This document shows, piece by piece, positions 1-6,398 of a DNA stretch of 28,724 nucleotides (its first letter is position 1; every line of letters begins with the position of its first letter). Made by a program: the position numbers and the translations under genes. The notes under the pieces were generated by a model, which saw nothing but the letters and a program-made list of their open reading frames with translations, did not search any database and had not been told where the DNA came from. The stretch spans positions 1 through 28,724 of the forward strand of contig CAKTXA010000032.1 in assembly GCA_934631005.1 (NCBI GenBank), read 5' to 3'. Origin of the DNA: an uncultured Oscillospiraceae bacterium. GTDB lineage: Bacteria; Bacillota; Clostridia; Oscillospirales; Oscillospiraceae.

Positions 1-82
1 CCAGGCCCAAAACACCCCCGACCAGGGCGCCCTCGCAGGCTATTACCTCCTGCTGGGCCTTAAAACCTACATCTGCGGCTAA
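1..82 (+). CDS. C-terminal end of an unidentified protein (5' partial)
   Basis: An open frame enters from the left edge with its first full codon at position 2 and ends with TAA at 80-82, giving 26 residues. The tail contains the stretch GALAGYYLLLGLKTYICG, which is hydrophobic and could be a membrane-proximal or buried C-terminal helix. The family was not recognised. The frame is chosen because it is the one open to a stop and is followed directly by non-coding palindromic sequence, but so short a fragment cannot be proven coding from composition alone. Confidence 0.45.
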   Translation, partial: QAQNTPDQGALAGYYLLLGLKTYICG

Positions 83-242
83 GTAACCGACGATCCAATC
101 GCCTGCGGCCCTCAGCGGATCTTTTGCCCCAACTGTGCAGTTCGGAAAACGCGAAATACATACAGTATTCCTGCATTTTCCGAACTTTCATTTGGGCCAA
201 AATCTCTCGCTGACGGCTCTTGTCGATTGAATCATCGGTTAC
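83..242. repeat. 160-bp imperfect palindrome (MITE-like or structured RNA)
   Basis: The sequence begins GTAACCGA (83-90) and ends with its exact complement TCGGTTAC (235-242). The two arms pair almost throughout about the centre at 162/163. Perfect blocks include CAATCG/CGATTG (96-101/224-229), TCAGCG/CGCTGA (112-117/208-213) and an 11-bp block at 139-149/176-186, with AATAC/GTATT (155-159/165-169) at the tip. By hand count about 59 Watson-Crick pairs form over arms of roughly 77 nt. It abuts the stop codon at 80-82. No transposase and no clear target duplication are visible. It does not resemble the other repeats in the window. Confidence 0.7.
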
Positions 243-280
243 CTGAAAAGCAGCAGTACACTTTTTCATTCCTCCAACAC

Positions 281-310
281 AAAAAGACGCCCCAACGGGA
301 CGCCTTTTTG
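281..310 (+). terminator. Probable intrinsic terminator upstream of galM
   Basis: An A5 run at 281-285 and a T5 run at 305-309 flank a GC-rich stem (286-293/297-304) with a three-base loop. On the plus strand the stem has two A-C mismatches. On the minus strand the same positions become G-U wobbles, so the fold is better in that direction. It may act on either strand. On the plus strand it would stop transcription from the gene ending at 82. Confidence 0.55.
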
Positions 311-356
311 CGCTGCGCGCACGGCCGGCCGGGCGGTGGTTTTTTGACGAATTCTA

Positions 357-365
357 TGCTATACT
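357..365 (+). promoter_or_regulatory. Extended -10 promoter for galM
   Basis: TGCTATACT at 357-365 is an extended -10 element (TGn plus TATACT), 31 bases before the galM start. No good -35 lies at 17-bp spacing. A TTGACG at 344-349 is too close to pair with it. The same kind of element (TGGTATACT) precedes the CBS-domain gene. Confidence 0.5.
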
Positions 366-395
366 GGCCTCACTACGAGACAGGGAGGGATCCAC

Positions 396-1355
396 ATGAT
401 CCGGAAAGAGAAGTTTGGTATGGTGGATGGGCGTGAGGTCACGCGGTATGTGTTTGGGTCGGAGGCGCTGACGGCGGGGGTTTTGGACTTTGGGGCGACG
501 CTGCAGAGTCTGGCTGTGGACGGCGTGGACGTTGTGCTCGGCTTTCCGCGCGGGGAGGATTACAATGTGAACGCGGGCTACGTCAGCGCGAACGTCGGGC
601 GCGTGGCCAACCGCATCGCGCGGGGCGAATTTTCGCTCGGCGGCCAGACGTATCACCTGACGCAGAACGAGGGCCCGACGCATCTGCACGGCGGCACGGG
701 CGGCTTTCACCGCGTGTTTTACGCCGTGGAGGAGCTGGAAAACGGCGTGCGGATGTCGGCCGTCTCGCCCGACGGCGCGGACGGCTACCCCGGCACGCTG
801 CACCACAGCGTGACCTACACCGTGACGGGCCGCACGCTCACGATCGCATTTGCCGCGCGCTCCGACCGCGACACCGTCTGGGCCCCGACGAGCCACAGCT
901 ATTTTAACATGGACGGCGAGGTCGGGGACGCCGTGTCGAACCGCCTGACGATCTACGCAGACGGCTATACACCCGTGGACGCGGCGCTCATCCCGCTGGG
1001 GAGCGTCCTGCCGGTTCGCGGTACAGCGTTCGATTTTACTGCGCCGCGGTGCGTTTGCCGCACGCCGGGGGAGGAATATGACATCAACTTCGTCCTGCGC
1101 GGCGAGCACGCCGCCACGCTGGAGGGCGCGCGGTCGGGACCCAAAATGGAGATGTACACGGATATGCCGTGCATCCAGCTGTATTCCGGCGCGGCGGACA
1201 TGGATGTCGCGGGCAAGACCCGCCGCTACCACGCCCACGAGGGCGTTGCTCTCGAGCCCCAGTTCGCCCCCAATGCCGTGAATGTCCCGGCGTTCAAGCA
1301 GCCGTTTTTGGCCGCGGGGAAAGAGGAGGGGCATTATATTCGGTTGGAGTTTTGA
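396..1355 (+). CDS. galM: Aldose 1-epimerase (galactose mutarotase)
   Basis: This gene encodes a 319-residue cytosolic enzyme that interconverts the alpha and beta anomers of aldoses such as galactose and glucose, feeding the Leloir pathway. Family signatures are clear. NRIARGEF lies near residue 72 (substrate-binding Arg73), THLHGG near 95-100 (His98), SHSYFN with the catalytic His167, and ALEPQ with the catalytic base Glu287. The length is close to the usual 330-350 residues. The ATG at 396 follows GGGAGG at 384-389. No other galactose gene is adjacent, so it appears to be a stand-alone housekeeping copy. Rho-independent hairpins flank it on both sides, which supports a single-gene transcription unit. 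Confidence 0.95.
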   Translation: MIRKEKFGMVDGREVTRYVFGSEALTAGVLDFGATLQSLAVDGVDVVLGFPRGEDYNVNAGYVSANVGRVANRIARGEFSLGGQTYHLTQNEGPTHLHGGTGGFHRVFYAVEELENGVRMSAVSPDGADGYPGTLHHSVTYTVTGRTLTIAFAARSDRDTVWAPTSHSYFNMDGEVGDAVSNRLTIYADGYTPVDAALIPLGSVLPVRGTAFDFTAPRCVCRTPGEEYDINFVLRGEHAATLEGARSGPKMEMYTDMPCIQLYSGAADMDVAGKTRRYHAHEGVALEPQFAPNAVNVPAFKQPFLAAGKEEGHYIRLEF

Positions 1356-1376
1356 GCGAATACGACCGCACCCTGT

Positions 1377-1404
1377 AGGGGCCGATGACCACATCGGCCC
1401 TTTT
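1377..1404 (+). terminator. Terminator after galM, built from a recurring palindrome
   Basis: GGGCCGATG (1379-1387) and CATCGGCCC (1392-1400) form a 9-bp stem with a four-base loop, followed by TTTT. The same stem with a different loop recurs at 6234-6255, so it probably belongs to the dispersed repeat family and has been recruited as, or only resembles, a terminator. Confidence 0.6.
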
Positions 1405-1431
1405 CCGGTTTTGTACGTACCTATTATCGGG

Positions 1432-1461
1432 ACGTAGGGGCGGGGTTCTACCCCGCCCGTA
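1432..1461. repeat. Short end-module of the mosaic repeat family
   Basis: ACGTAGGGGCGGGG followed by a short loop and CCCCGCC is the same GC-rich palindromic end module seen at the right end of the copy at 15956-16230, here standing alone beside the copy at 1495-1685. Confidence 0.6.
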
Positions 1462-1494
1462 TCCTATCGACCACTGCCGCGCCCTCGATCTTTC

Positions 1495-1685
1495 GTCGTA
1501 ACGTAGGGGAGGGGCTTGCCCCTCCCGCAAGTGGGCAGCTGTGGCTTTTGCACGCACCGCGGCGTGGACTGCACCCCTTGGCTTCCCCCAGGGGAAGCTA
1601 TGGGGCCTTCAGCAAATCGGCACGGTCCCAAAAGGACGATGGCGCGTACCGGCGGGAGGGGCAAGCCCCTCCCCTACGTTACGAC
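1495..1685. repeat. Mosaic intergenic repeat, copy 1 (centre deleted)
   Basis: It starts with GTCGTAACGTAGGGGAGGGG and ends with the inverted complement (…CCCCTACGTTACGAC), i.e. terminal inverted repeats that each contain a GGGGCTTGCCCC palindrome. Inside lies a single AGCTT-type hairpin (GGCTTCCCCC/AGGGGAAGCT near 1580-1600). The GATGAGGG-centre-CCCTCATC section found in all the other copies is missing, so this looks like a deletion derivative. It fills most of the space between convergent galM and htrA. Confidence 0.8.
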
Positions 1686-1690
1686 TAAGA

Positions 1691-1726
1691 ACTTACTTCT
1701 TCACTCTTCACTTTTCACTTTTACTT
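1691..1726. repeat. Short AGTGAAGA-type tandem repeat
   Basis: Read on the minus strand this is AAAGTGAAAAGTGAAGAGTGAAG. Near-identical short purine-rich tandem repeats occur at 5861-5886 and 15918-15946, always beside a copy of the mosaic repeat, so this may be a fourth kind of module of that family. Confidence 0.6.
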
Positions 1727-1759
1727 AAAAAAGCCCTTCCCGTTCGGGAAGGGCTTTTT
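1727..1759. terminator. Bidirectional terminator between galM and htrA
   Basis: GCCCTTCCC (1733-1741) pairs with GGGAAGGGC (1746-1754) around GTTC. An A6 run precedes and a T5 run follows, so it can stop transcription from either side. It ends one base before the htrA stop codon at 1761-1763, which implies it terminates the minus-strand operon. Confidence 0.9.
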
Positions 1760-1760
1760 C

Positions 1761-3104
1761 TTATTCCTGCGCCTGCAGGGCTTCATCCATGAGGGTGATC
1801 TCCACGTCTGTGCTCTGGCCGCTGCGGTAGATCGTCAGGGTGACGGTATCGCCGGCGGAGTAGCGGTTCTTGACGGTGTTGAGGGCGTCTACGCTGCTGA
1901 CAGCGGTGCCTTCGATGGCGGTGATGATGTCGCCCTTGCGCACGCCCGCCTCCCACGCGCCGCTCGTGGGCGAGACGTAGGTGACGTACACGCCCTCCGG
2001 CAGGCCGTAATAGACCCGCGCGGCGGCGGGCAGCTGCTCGCCGGAGATGCCGATGGCGGGACGGCCCGCGACATAGCCGTTCTGGATGAGCTCGTCGAGG
2101 ATGGGCTTGGCCGTGGAGATGGGGATGGCGAAGCCGAGCCCCTCCACCGTGGCCTGCGAATAATACGAGCTGAGCTTCACGGCGTTCACGCCCACGACCT
2201 GCCCGTAGCAGTTGATGAGCGGGCCGCCGGAGTTGCCGTTATTGAGCGCGGCGTTCGTCTGGATGAGCGTCATCTCGCGGTCGTTGACCATGAGGTTGCG
2301 GTTGATGGCGGAGACGATGCCGTTCGTCATCGTCCCGCGCAGCTTTACGCCCAGCGGGTCGCCGATGGCGACGACCGTATCGCCCACGCGCAGCGCGTCC
2401 GAGTCGCCGAATTCGGCGGCGGTGAGCGGCGCGTCCGGCTCGATCTTCAAAACGGCCAGATCGCTGGCCTCATCGCTGCCGACGAGCGCAGCGGCATACG
2501 TCGTCTCGTCCCACGTCATGGCGGTGATCTGCTGCGCCTGCGCGATGACGTGGCAGTTCGTGATCAGGTAGCCGTCCTCGGACATGACGATGCCTGTGCC
2601 CGTGCCGGCGTTCGTGACGATGGACACGACGCTCGGGATCATTTTTTCGTAGATCTCCTGCAGGCTCAGCGCGTCCTCCTCATCGGACGACACCGTCGGC
2701 GCGCCCGCGCGGCCGGGCAGGATCGTCAGCTCCGTGGCGGAGTGCAGCGTATCCTCACCGGCACTGCCCTGCACCTTTGGCGCGGCGTCCTGCTCCACAG
2801 GCTCCGCCGATTCGGCAGGCGCGGGCGCCGCAGCGTCGGCCGCGGCGGCGCGCTCCTCCACGCGCAGGCTCAGGCCGTTTGCCGTGCGCTCGAGGCAGAC
2901 AGAATAGTCCTGCACCCAGCGCCAGATGCCAATAGCCGCGGCCAGCGCCACCAGCAGCACGACCACCATGGCGATCCACCCCCGCCCGCGGCGGCGGCAG
3001 GGCGTACGCATCGGCTCCTGCGGGCCGGTATAGCTTTGCCAGGATGACTGATTTACGGCGTTGTCGTCGTAATATCCGTCCCGGCGGTCATTCGGATAGT
3101 CCAT
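1761..3104 (-). CDS. htrA: HtrA/DegP-type serine protease with PDZ domain (S1C)
   Basis: This is a 447-residue membrane-anchored quality-control protease. A cytosolic N-terminus of about 42 residues precedes a transmembrane segment at 43-63. A linker rich in Ala, Glu and Pro follows, then a trypsin-like domain and a PDZ domain at about 345-440. The catalytic triad is intact: His185 in TNCHV, Asp215 in SDLAVLKI and Ser292 in GNSGGPL. The ATG at 3104 is preferred to the upstream TTG at 3119 because AGGGGG lies seven bases before it. It is the last gene of a minus-strand cluster with a response regulator and sensor kinase, 25 bp after the kinase stop. Such linkage suggests that the two-component system controls, or senses the same envelope damage as, this protease. 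CssRS-HtrA of Bacillus is an established functional parallel. Confidence 0.93.
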   Translation of the reverse strand: MDYPNDRRDGYYDDNAVNQSSWQSYTGPQEPMRTPCRRRGRGWIAMVVVLLVALAAAIGIWRWVQDYSVCLERTANGLSLRVEERAAAADAAAPAPAESAEPVEQDAAPKVQGSAGEDTLHSATELTILPGRAGAPTVSSDEEDALSLQEIYEKMIPSVVSIVTNAGTGTGIVMSEDGYLITNCHVIAQAQQITAMTWDETTYAAALVGSDEASDLAVLKIEPDAPLTAAEFGDSDALRVGDTVVAIGDPLGVKLRGTMTNGIVSAINRNLMVNDREMTLIQTNAALNNGNSGGPLINCYGQVVGVNAVKLSSYYSQATVEGLGFAIPISTAKPILDELIQNGYVAGRPAIGISGEQLPAAARVYYGLPEGVYVTYVSPTSGAWEAGVRKGDIITAIEGTAVSSVDALNTVKNRYSAGDTVTLTIYRSGQSTDVEITLMDEALQAQE

Positions 3105-3129
3105 ATGGCTCCCCCTCAAACTGTGCGCC

Positions 3130-4572
3130 TCAGCGCACCACGCTCAGCGTAAAGCGGAACGTGGTCACGCCGTCACGGCTCTCGGCGCGGATGTCTTCGC
3201 CGTGCGCGTCCAAAATGGTCTTGACGATGTACAGGCCCAGGCCCCAGCTCTCGCGGTCGGCGGAGCGGCTGCGGTCGGCCTTGTGGAACCGCTCAAACAG
3301 CAGCGGCAGCTCGTCCGGCGGGATGGTCGGCCCCGTGTTCTGCACGCTCACCACCGCCTTGCCGCCCTCCTGCGCCAGCCGGATGCCGAGCATCCCGCCC
3401 TCGGGGCAGAATTTGATGGCGTTGTCCACCAGATTATACAGCACCTGCTGGATGCCGTCACGGTCGGCGCGGGTGAACACCGCCCGGTCGGGCAGGCCCA
3501 CGCTCACCTGCAGGCGGCGGGTGTTGATCTTCTGCTCAAACGAGATGAGCACGTCGCTGATGACCTCGGCGATGTCAAAGCGCGTCTTGCGCGATTCCTC
3601 CACGCCCTTGGCCTGCAGGCGCGACACGTCGAGCATACTGCGCACCAGCCGCGAGAGCCTGCGCACCTCCTGCTGGACGATCTGCATATAGTGCGTGTGC
3701 TGCTCGGGCGGGATGGTCCCGTCGAGCATGCCGTCGATGAAGCCGCCGATGGACGTCATCGGCGTTTTCAGCTCGTGCGACACATTGGCCACGAACTCGT
3801 CGCGCCGCTGCTCGGCGCGCTGGATGCTGCTTGCCATGGCGTTAAAGGCCGTGGCCAGCTCCACGATCTCCTCCGGGCTTTTTTTGGGCACGCTCACGCG
3901 CGTTTCAAAATCGCCGTGGCCGAACTGGCGGGCGGCCTCGGCCACCTGCGCCAGCGGCCGCACCTGCGTGCGCGAAAGCAGGCTTGCCGCGGCCAGCGCG
4001 ATGACGATGGTCAGCGCGCCCGTCATCAAAAACAGCGACGAGCTGCGGCGCATAAAGGCGCTCATCTGCGTGGTCGGCGCGGAGACGATGACATAGCCGA
4101 TCGTCTGCCCGGACGCCGCCGAGACGATCGGCACGCCCGCGAGGATGCGGCTGTCGGAGTACAGCGCCGAGAGCGCCTCGCCGCTCCCGGCGGCGCCGAT
4201 GACGCTGCCGCCGGCGTCGATCTGCCGCAGAAGCGCGGCGTCCACGGTCTTTCCGATGTGGTCGCACGTAAACTGCTCGCACGAGCAAAGGCGCACCGCG
4301 CCGTCGGGGTCGGTGATGAGCGCTTCGGCGTCACTCACGGACGAGACGAACGACAGCCCCATGCGGAAGTCCCAGTTGCTCTCCAGCTCGCCCGTGGTGT
4401 TATACGCCCGGGCAAAGGCCGCGGCGGCCTTGGCGTCGTGATAGAGCGTCTGCTGGTTTTCCGTTTCCACGGTGTCCAGCATCCAGAACCGGTATGCAAC
4501 GCCGGTGAGCAGCATACACAGAAGCAGCAGCACCGCGATCAGCACGAACTGCCTGCGAAACATGGTGTTCAT
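3130..4572 (-). CDS. Membrane sensor histidine kinase
   Basis: This 480-residue protein has a transmembrane helix at about 9-27, an extracytoplasmic sensing region at about 32-175 containing three Cys residues within CSCEQFTC (96-103), and a second helix at 178-200. A HAMP linker follows, then a HisKA domain with phosphoacceptor His266 in SHELKTPMTS and an ATPase domain with N box LVDNAIKF (Asn384) and GLGLYIVK. In the G1 box the usual DxGxG reads NTGPT, a variant common in Firmicutes kinases and probably still active. The ATG overlaps the response-regulator stop by four bases (ATGA), so translation is coupled. The extracytoplasmic cysteines are a possible redox or disulfide sensor, which is inference. 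Confidence 0.93.
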   Translation of the reverse strand: MNTMFRRQFVLIAVLLLLCMLLTGVAYRFWMLDTVETENQQTLYHDAKAAAAFARAYNTTGELESNWDFRMGLSFVSSVSDAEALITDPDGAVRLCSCEQFTCDHIGKTVDAALLRQIDAGGSVIGAAGSGEALSALYSDSRILAGVPIVSAASGQTIGYVIVSAPTTQMSAFMRRSSSLFLMTGALTIVIALAAASLLSRTQVRPLAQVAEAARQFGHGDFETRVSVPKKSPEEIVELATAFNAMASSIQRAEQRRDEFVANVSHELKTPMTSIGGFIDGMLDGTIPPEQHTHYMQIVQQEVRRLSRLVRSMLDVSRLQAKGVEESRKTRFDIAEVISDVLISFEQKINTRRLQVSVGLPDRAVFTRADRDGIQQVLYNLVDNAIKFCPEGGMLGIRLAQEGGKAVVSVQNTGPTIPPDELPLLFERFHKADRSRSADRESWGLGLYIVKTILDAHGEDIRAESRDGVTTFRFTLSVVR

Positions 4573-5261
4573 CCCGGCAGGACCTCGAATTTATAGCCCA
4601 CGCCCCAAACGGTCTTGAGCGACCATTTGTCGGACACGCCTTCGAGCTTTTCGCGCAGACGCTTGATGTGCACGTCCACCGTGCGGCTGTCGCCGAAGTA
4701 GTCAAAGCCCCACACCTCGTCCAGCAGCTGGTTGCGCGTATACACGCGGTTGGGGGACGAGGCAAGATGGAACAGCAGCTCCATCTCCTTCGGCGGCGTT
4801 TCCACGCGCTTGCCGTCCACGATCAGCTCGAACGCGTCCAGGTCGATGATGAGCTTGTCGAACACCAGCCGGCGCTTGCTGCTCTTGTCGCCGTCTTTCG
4901 ACGTGCGGCGCAGCACCGCCTCGATGCGGGCGAGGACCTCCTTCATGTCAAAGGGCTTCGTGATGTAATCGTCCGCGCCCTGATGCAGGCCCGTGACCTT
5001 GTCCTGCGTCTCGCCCTTGGCGGTGAGCATGATGACGGGCACGGCGCTCTCCTGCCGGATGGTGCGCAGCACGCTCCAGCCGTCGAGCACGGGCAGCATG
5101 ATGTCCAGCAGAATGAGGTCGGGCTTGACCGCGCGGAACTGCGATACGCCCTTGCCGCCGTCATCGGCCAGCGCGACGGTGTAGCCCTCCTTTGTCAAAT
5201 ACAGCTGCAAAAGGTCGGCAATGTTGGGGTCGTCTTCCACGACCAGGATCGTTTTCGCCAT
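4569..5261 (-). CDS. OmpR/PhoB-family response regulator
   Basis: This 230-residue protein has a receiver domain (phosphoacceptor Asp53, acidic pair Asp10/Asp11, Thr80, Lys102) and a winged-helix DNA-binding domain at about 130-228, ending in the typical RTVDVHIKRLREKL and GVGYKF motifs. ATG at 5261 is chosen because AGGGGAGAG lies just upstream. A longer frame beginning with TTG at 5306 would include the TATAAT box and can be excluded. It pairs with the kinase that overlaps its stop codon. Likely targets are its own operon, including htrA, but no clear operator repeat was recognised. Confidence 0.93.
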   Translation of the reverse strand: MAKTILVVEDDPNIADLLQLYLTKEGYTVALADDGGKGVSQFRAVKPDLILLDIMLPVLDGWSVLRTIRQESAVPVIMLTAKGETQDKVTGLHQGADDYITKPFDMKEVLARIEAVLRRTSKDGDKSSKRRLVFDKLIIDLDAFELIVDGKRVETPPKEMELLFHLASSPNRVYTRNQLLDEVWGFDYFGDSRTVDVHIKRLREKLEGVSDKWSLKTVWGVGYKFEVLPG

Positions 5262-5294
5262 ATTTCTCTCTCCCCTCGGCGGTCTTTTGTTCCT

Positions 5295-5300
5295 ATTATA
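5295..5300 (-). promoter_or_regulatory. -10 element of the regulator-kinase-htrA operon
   Basis: The minus strand reads TATAAT here, 34 bases before the response-regulator ATG. The best -35 candidate, TTCACG, lies 19 bp upstream and is a weak match, consistent with a promoter that may need an activator such as the encoded regulator. Confidence 0.55.
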
Positions 5301-5332
5301 GCCCAAAGCGGGGCGTTTGCGTGAATATTTTG

Positions 5333-5749
5333 TTAAATGATGCGCCCGGTGTCGGCGGGCGGGTCAAATTGCAGGATGTGCCCGTCCGACGAGCCGCTGC
5401 CGCCCTCCACGCGCACCGCGGCGCTCCCGGCGAGGGTAAAGCGCACCTGCGCGTCCCCGGCACACAGGATGTACCCGCCCGCCCGCGCGATGAGCACGCC
5501 CTGCCCGCCGGAAAACGTGACCGTGCGGCAGTACTGGCCGAGGGCGTTATAAAGCGTGGCGCTGGACGCGCCCTCGCACCGGACGAGCACGCGGTAAACA
5601 TACCCCTCCCCCGGCCCGCGGCAGCCATAGTCCCACTCGTCGTTCTGATCCACCAGCCGCGGCAGCACCGCCGCCCGCAGGATCAGCGACAAAACAACGC
5701 AGCACACCCCCAAAACCGCCCCCACCGGGGCCTTCTTCTGTAAAACCAT
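5333..5749 (-). CDS. Small membrane-anchored hypothetical protein
   Basis: This is a 138-residue protein of unrecognised family. Residues 9-29 form a hydrophobic segment (GAVLGVCCVVLSLIL…) that would be an uncleaved anchor or signal peptide. The rest, from about residue 35, is a Gly-, Val- and Cys-containing, probably beta-rich extracytoplasmic domain. The ATG at 5749 follows GGAGGGGAGA. It lies 71 bp before the response regulator in the same direction, with no terminator seen between them, so it may be read into the two-component operon and could act as an accessory envelope protein. That role is a guess from position only. Confidence 0.7.
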   Translation of the reverse strand: MVLQKKAPVGAVLGVCCVVLSLILRAAVLPRLVDQNDEWDYGCRGPGEGYVYRVLVRCEGASSATLYNALGQYCRTVTFSGGQGVLIARAGGYILCAGDAQVRFTLAGSAAVRVEGGSGSSDGHILQFDPPADTGRII

Positions 5750-5772
5750 ATAGTCTCCCCTCCTGTTTCAAC

Positions 5773-5778
5773 ATTATA
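5773..5778 (-). promoter_or_regulatory. -10 element for the small membrane protein
   Basis: The minus strand has TATAAT 23 bases before the ATG at 5749. No convincing -35 is visible at the expected distance, so this is a tentative promoter. Confidence 0.4.
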
Positions 5779-5828
5779 ATAAACAAGAAGCGCGAGAAAG
5801 CGCGAAAGCGCAGCCCACCTTCGTTCTT

Positions 5829-6255
5829 CGTCGTAACGTAGGGGAGGGGCGGTTTGAGGTAATAGTGAAGAGTGAATAGTGAAGAGGTATTATTTCGTCG
5901 TAACGTAGGGGAGGGGCTTGCCCCTCCCGCTGGTTGGCAGCTGTGGCTTTTGCACGCACCAGCGAGCGGAATGCACCCCATACCTTCCCCTGGGGGAAGG
6001 TGCCCCCGAAGGGGGCGGATGAGGGCCGGGGAGCACTGAAACATAGCTTTGCATACTCAGCAAAACGCAACTGCTCCCCGACCCTCATCAGTCGGCTTCG
6101 CCGACAGCTTCCCCCAGGGGAAGCTATGGGCCCTCGGCAAATCGGCACTGCCGCAAAAGAATGGCGGCGCGTACCAGCGGGAGGGGCAAGCCCCGCCCCT
6201 ACGTTACAACGAAAAACGGACACTCGCACAAGAGGGCCGATGTAGTCATCGGCCC
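5829..6255. repeat. Mosaic intergenic repeat, copy 2 (complete, with extra modules)
   Basis: A truncated end module (5829-5850) is followed by the AGTGAAGA repeat (5861-5886). A full element then starts at about 5895 with CGTCGTAACGTAGGGG. The order is end module, ACCTT-type hairpin with CCCCC-GAA-GGGGG stem, GATGAGGGCCGGGGAGCA, a centre of about 36 bp, the inverse TGCTCCCCGACCCTCAT, an AGCTT-type hairpin with TCGGC-TTC-GCCGA stem, and the inverted end module (to 6210). The GGGCCGATG/CATCGGCCC palindrome (6234-6255) follows. It occupies the gap between two divergent genes, so it lies near two promoters. Confidence 0.85.
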
Positions 6256-6295
6256 CTACGGGGCGTTGACGATTTTGCTGATGATGGCTGCGGTA

Positions 6296-6324
6296 TTGAA
6301 AATGTTACAATTCTGTGGTAGACT
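6296..6324 (+). promoter_or_regulatory. Sigma-A-type promoter for the parvulin gene
   Basis: TTGAAA (6296-6301), a 17-bp spacer and TAGACT (6319-6324). Predicted transcription starts near 6331, which excludes an upstream in-frame start at 6315 and supports the ATG at 6399. Confidence 0.65.
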
Positions 6325-6398
6325 ACAGGCAAATCACCTTTCTGGCCTTTGGCTGGGGAGGAATTTGGGCGGCGGGAGCCGCGGAAAGTGTGGAATGT

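Noticed and set aside
60..269. Minus-strand 69-codon frame with GGAGG before its ATG
   Set aside because: Its ribosome site is one base from the start, it runs through both arms of the palindrome at 83-242 and its end overlaps the tail of the upstream gene. It is more likely a by-product of the palindrome, though not fully excluded.
344..365. TTGACG plus TATACT as a normal -35/-10 pair for galM
   Set aside because: Only 10 bp separate them, far below the required 16-18. Only the extended -10 was kept.
354..1394. 346-codon minus-strand frame opposite galM
   Set aside because: Arg/His/Ala-rich shadow of the GC-rich galM coding strand, no ribosome site, no recognisable domain.
5829..6255. Mosaic repeats as a CRISPR array
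   Set aside because: Units are inverted and modular, without regular direct repeats or unique spacers of constant length, and no cas genes are present.
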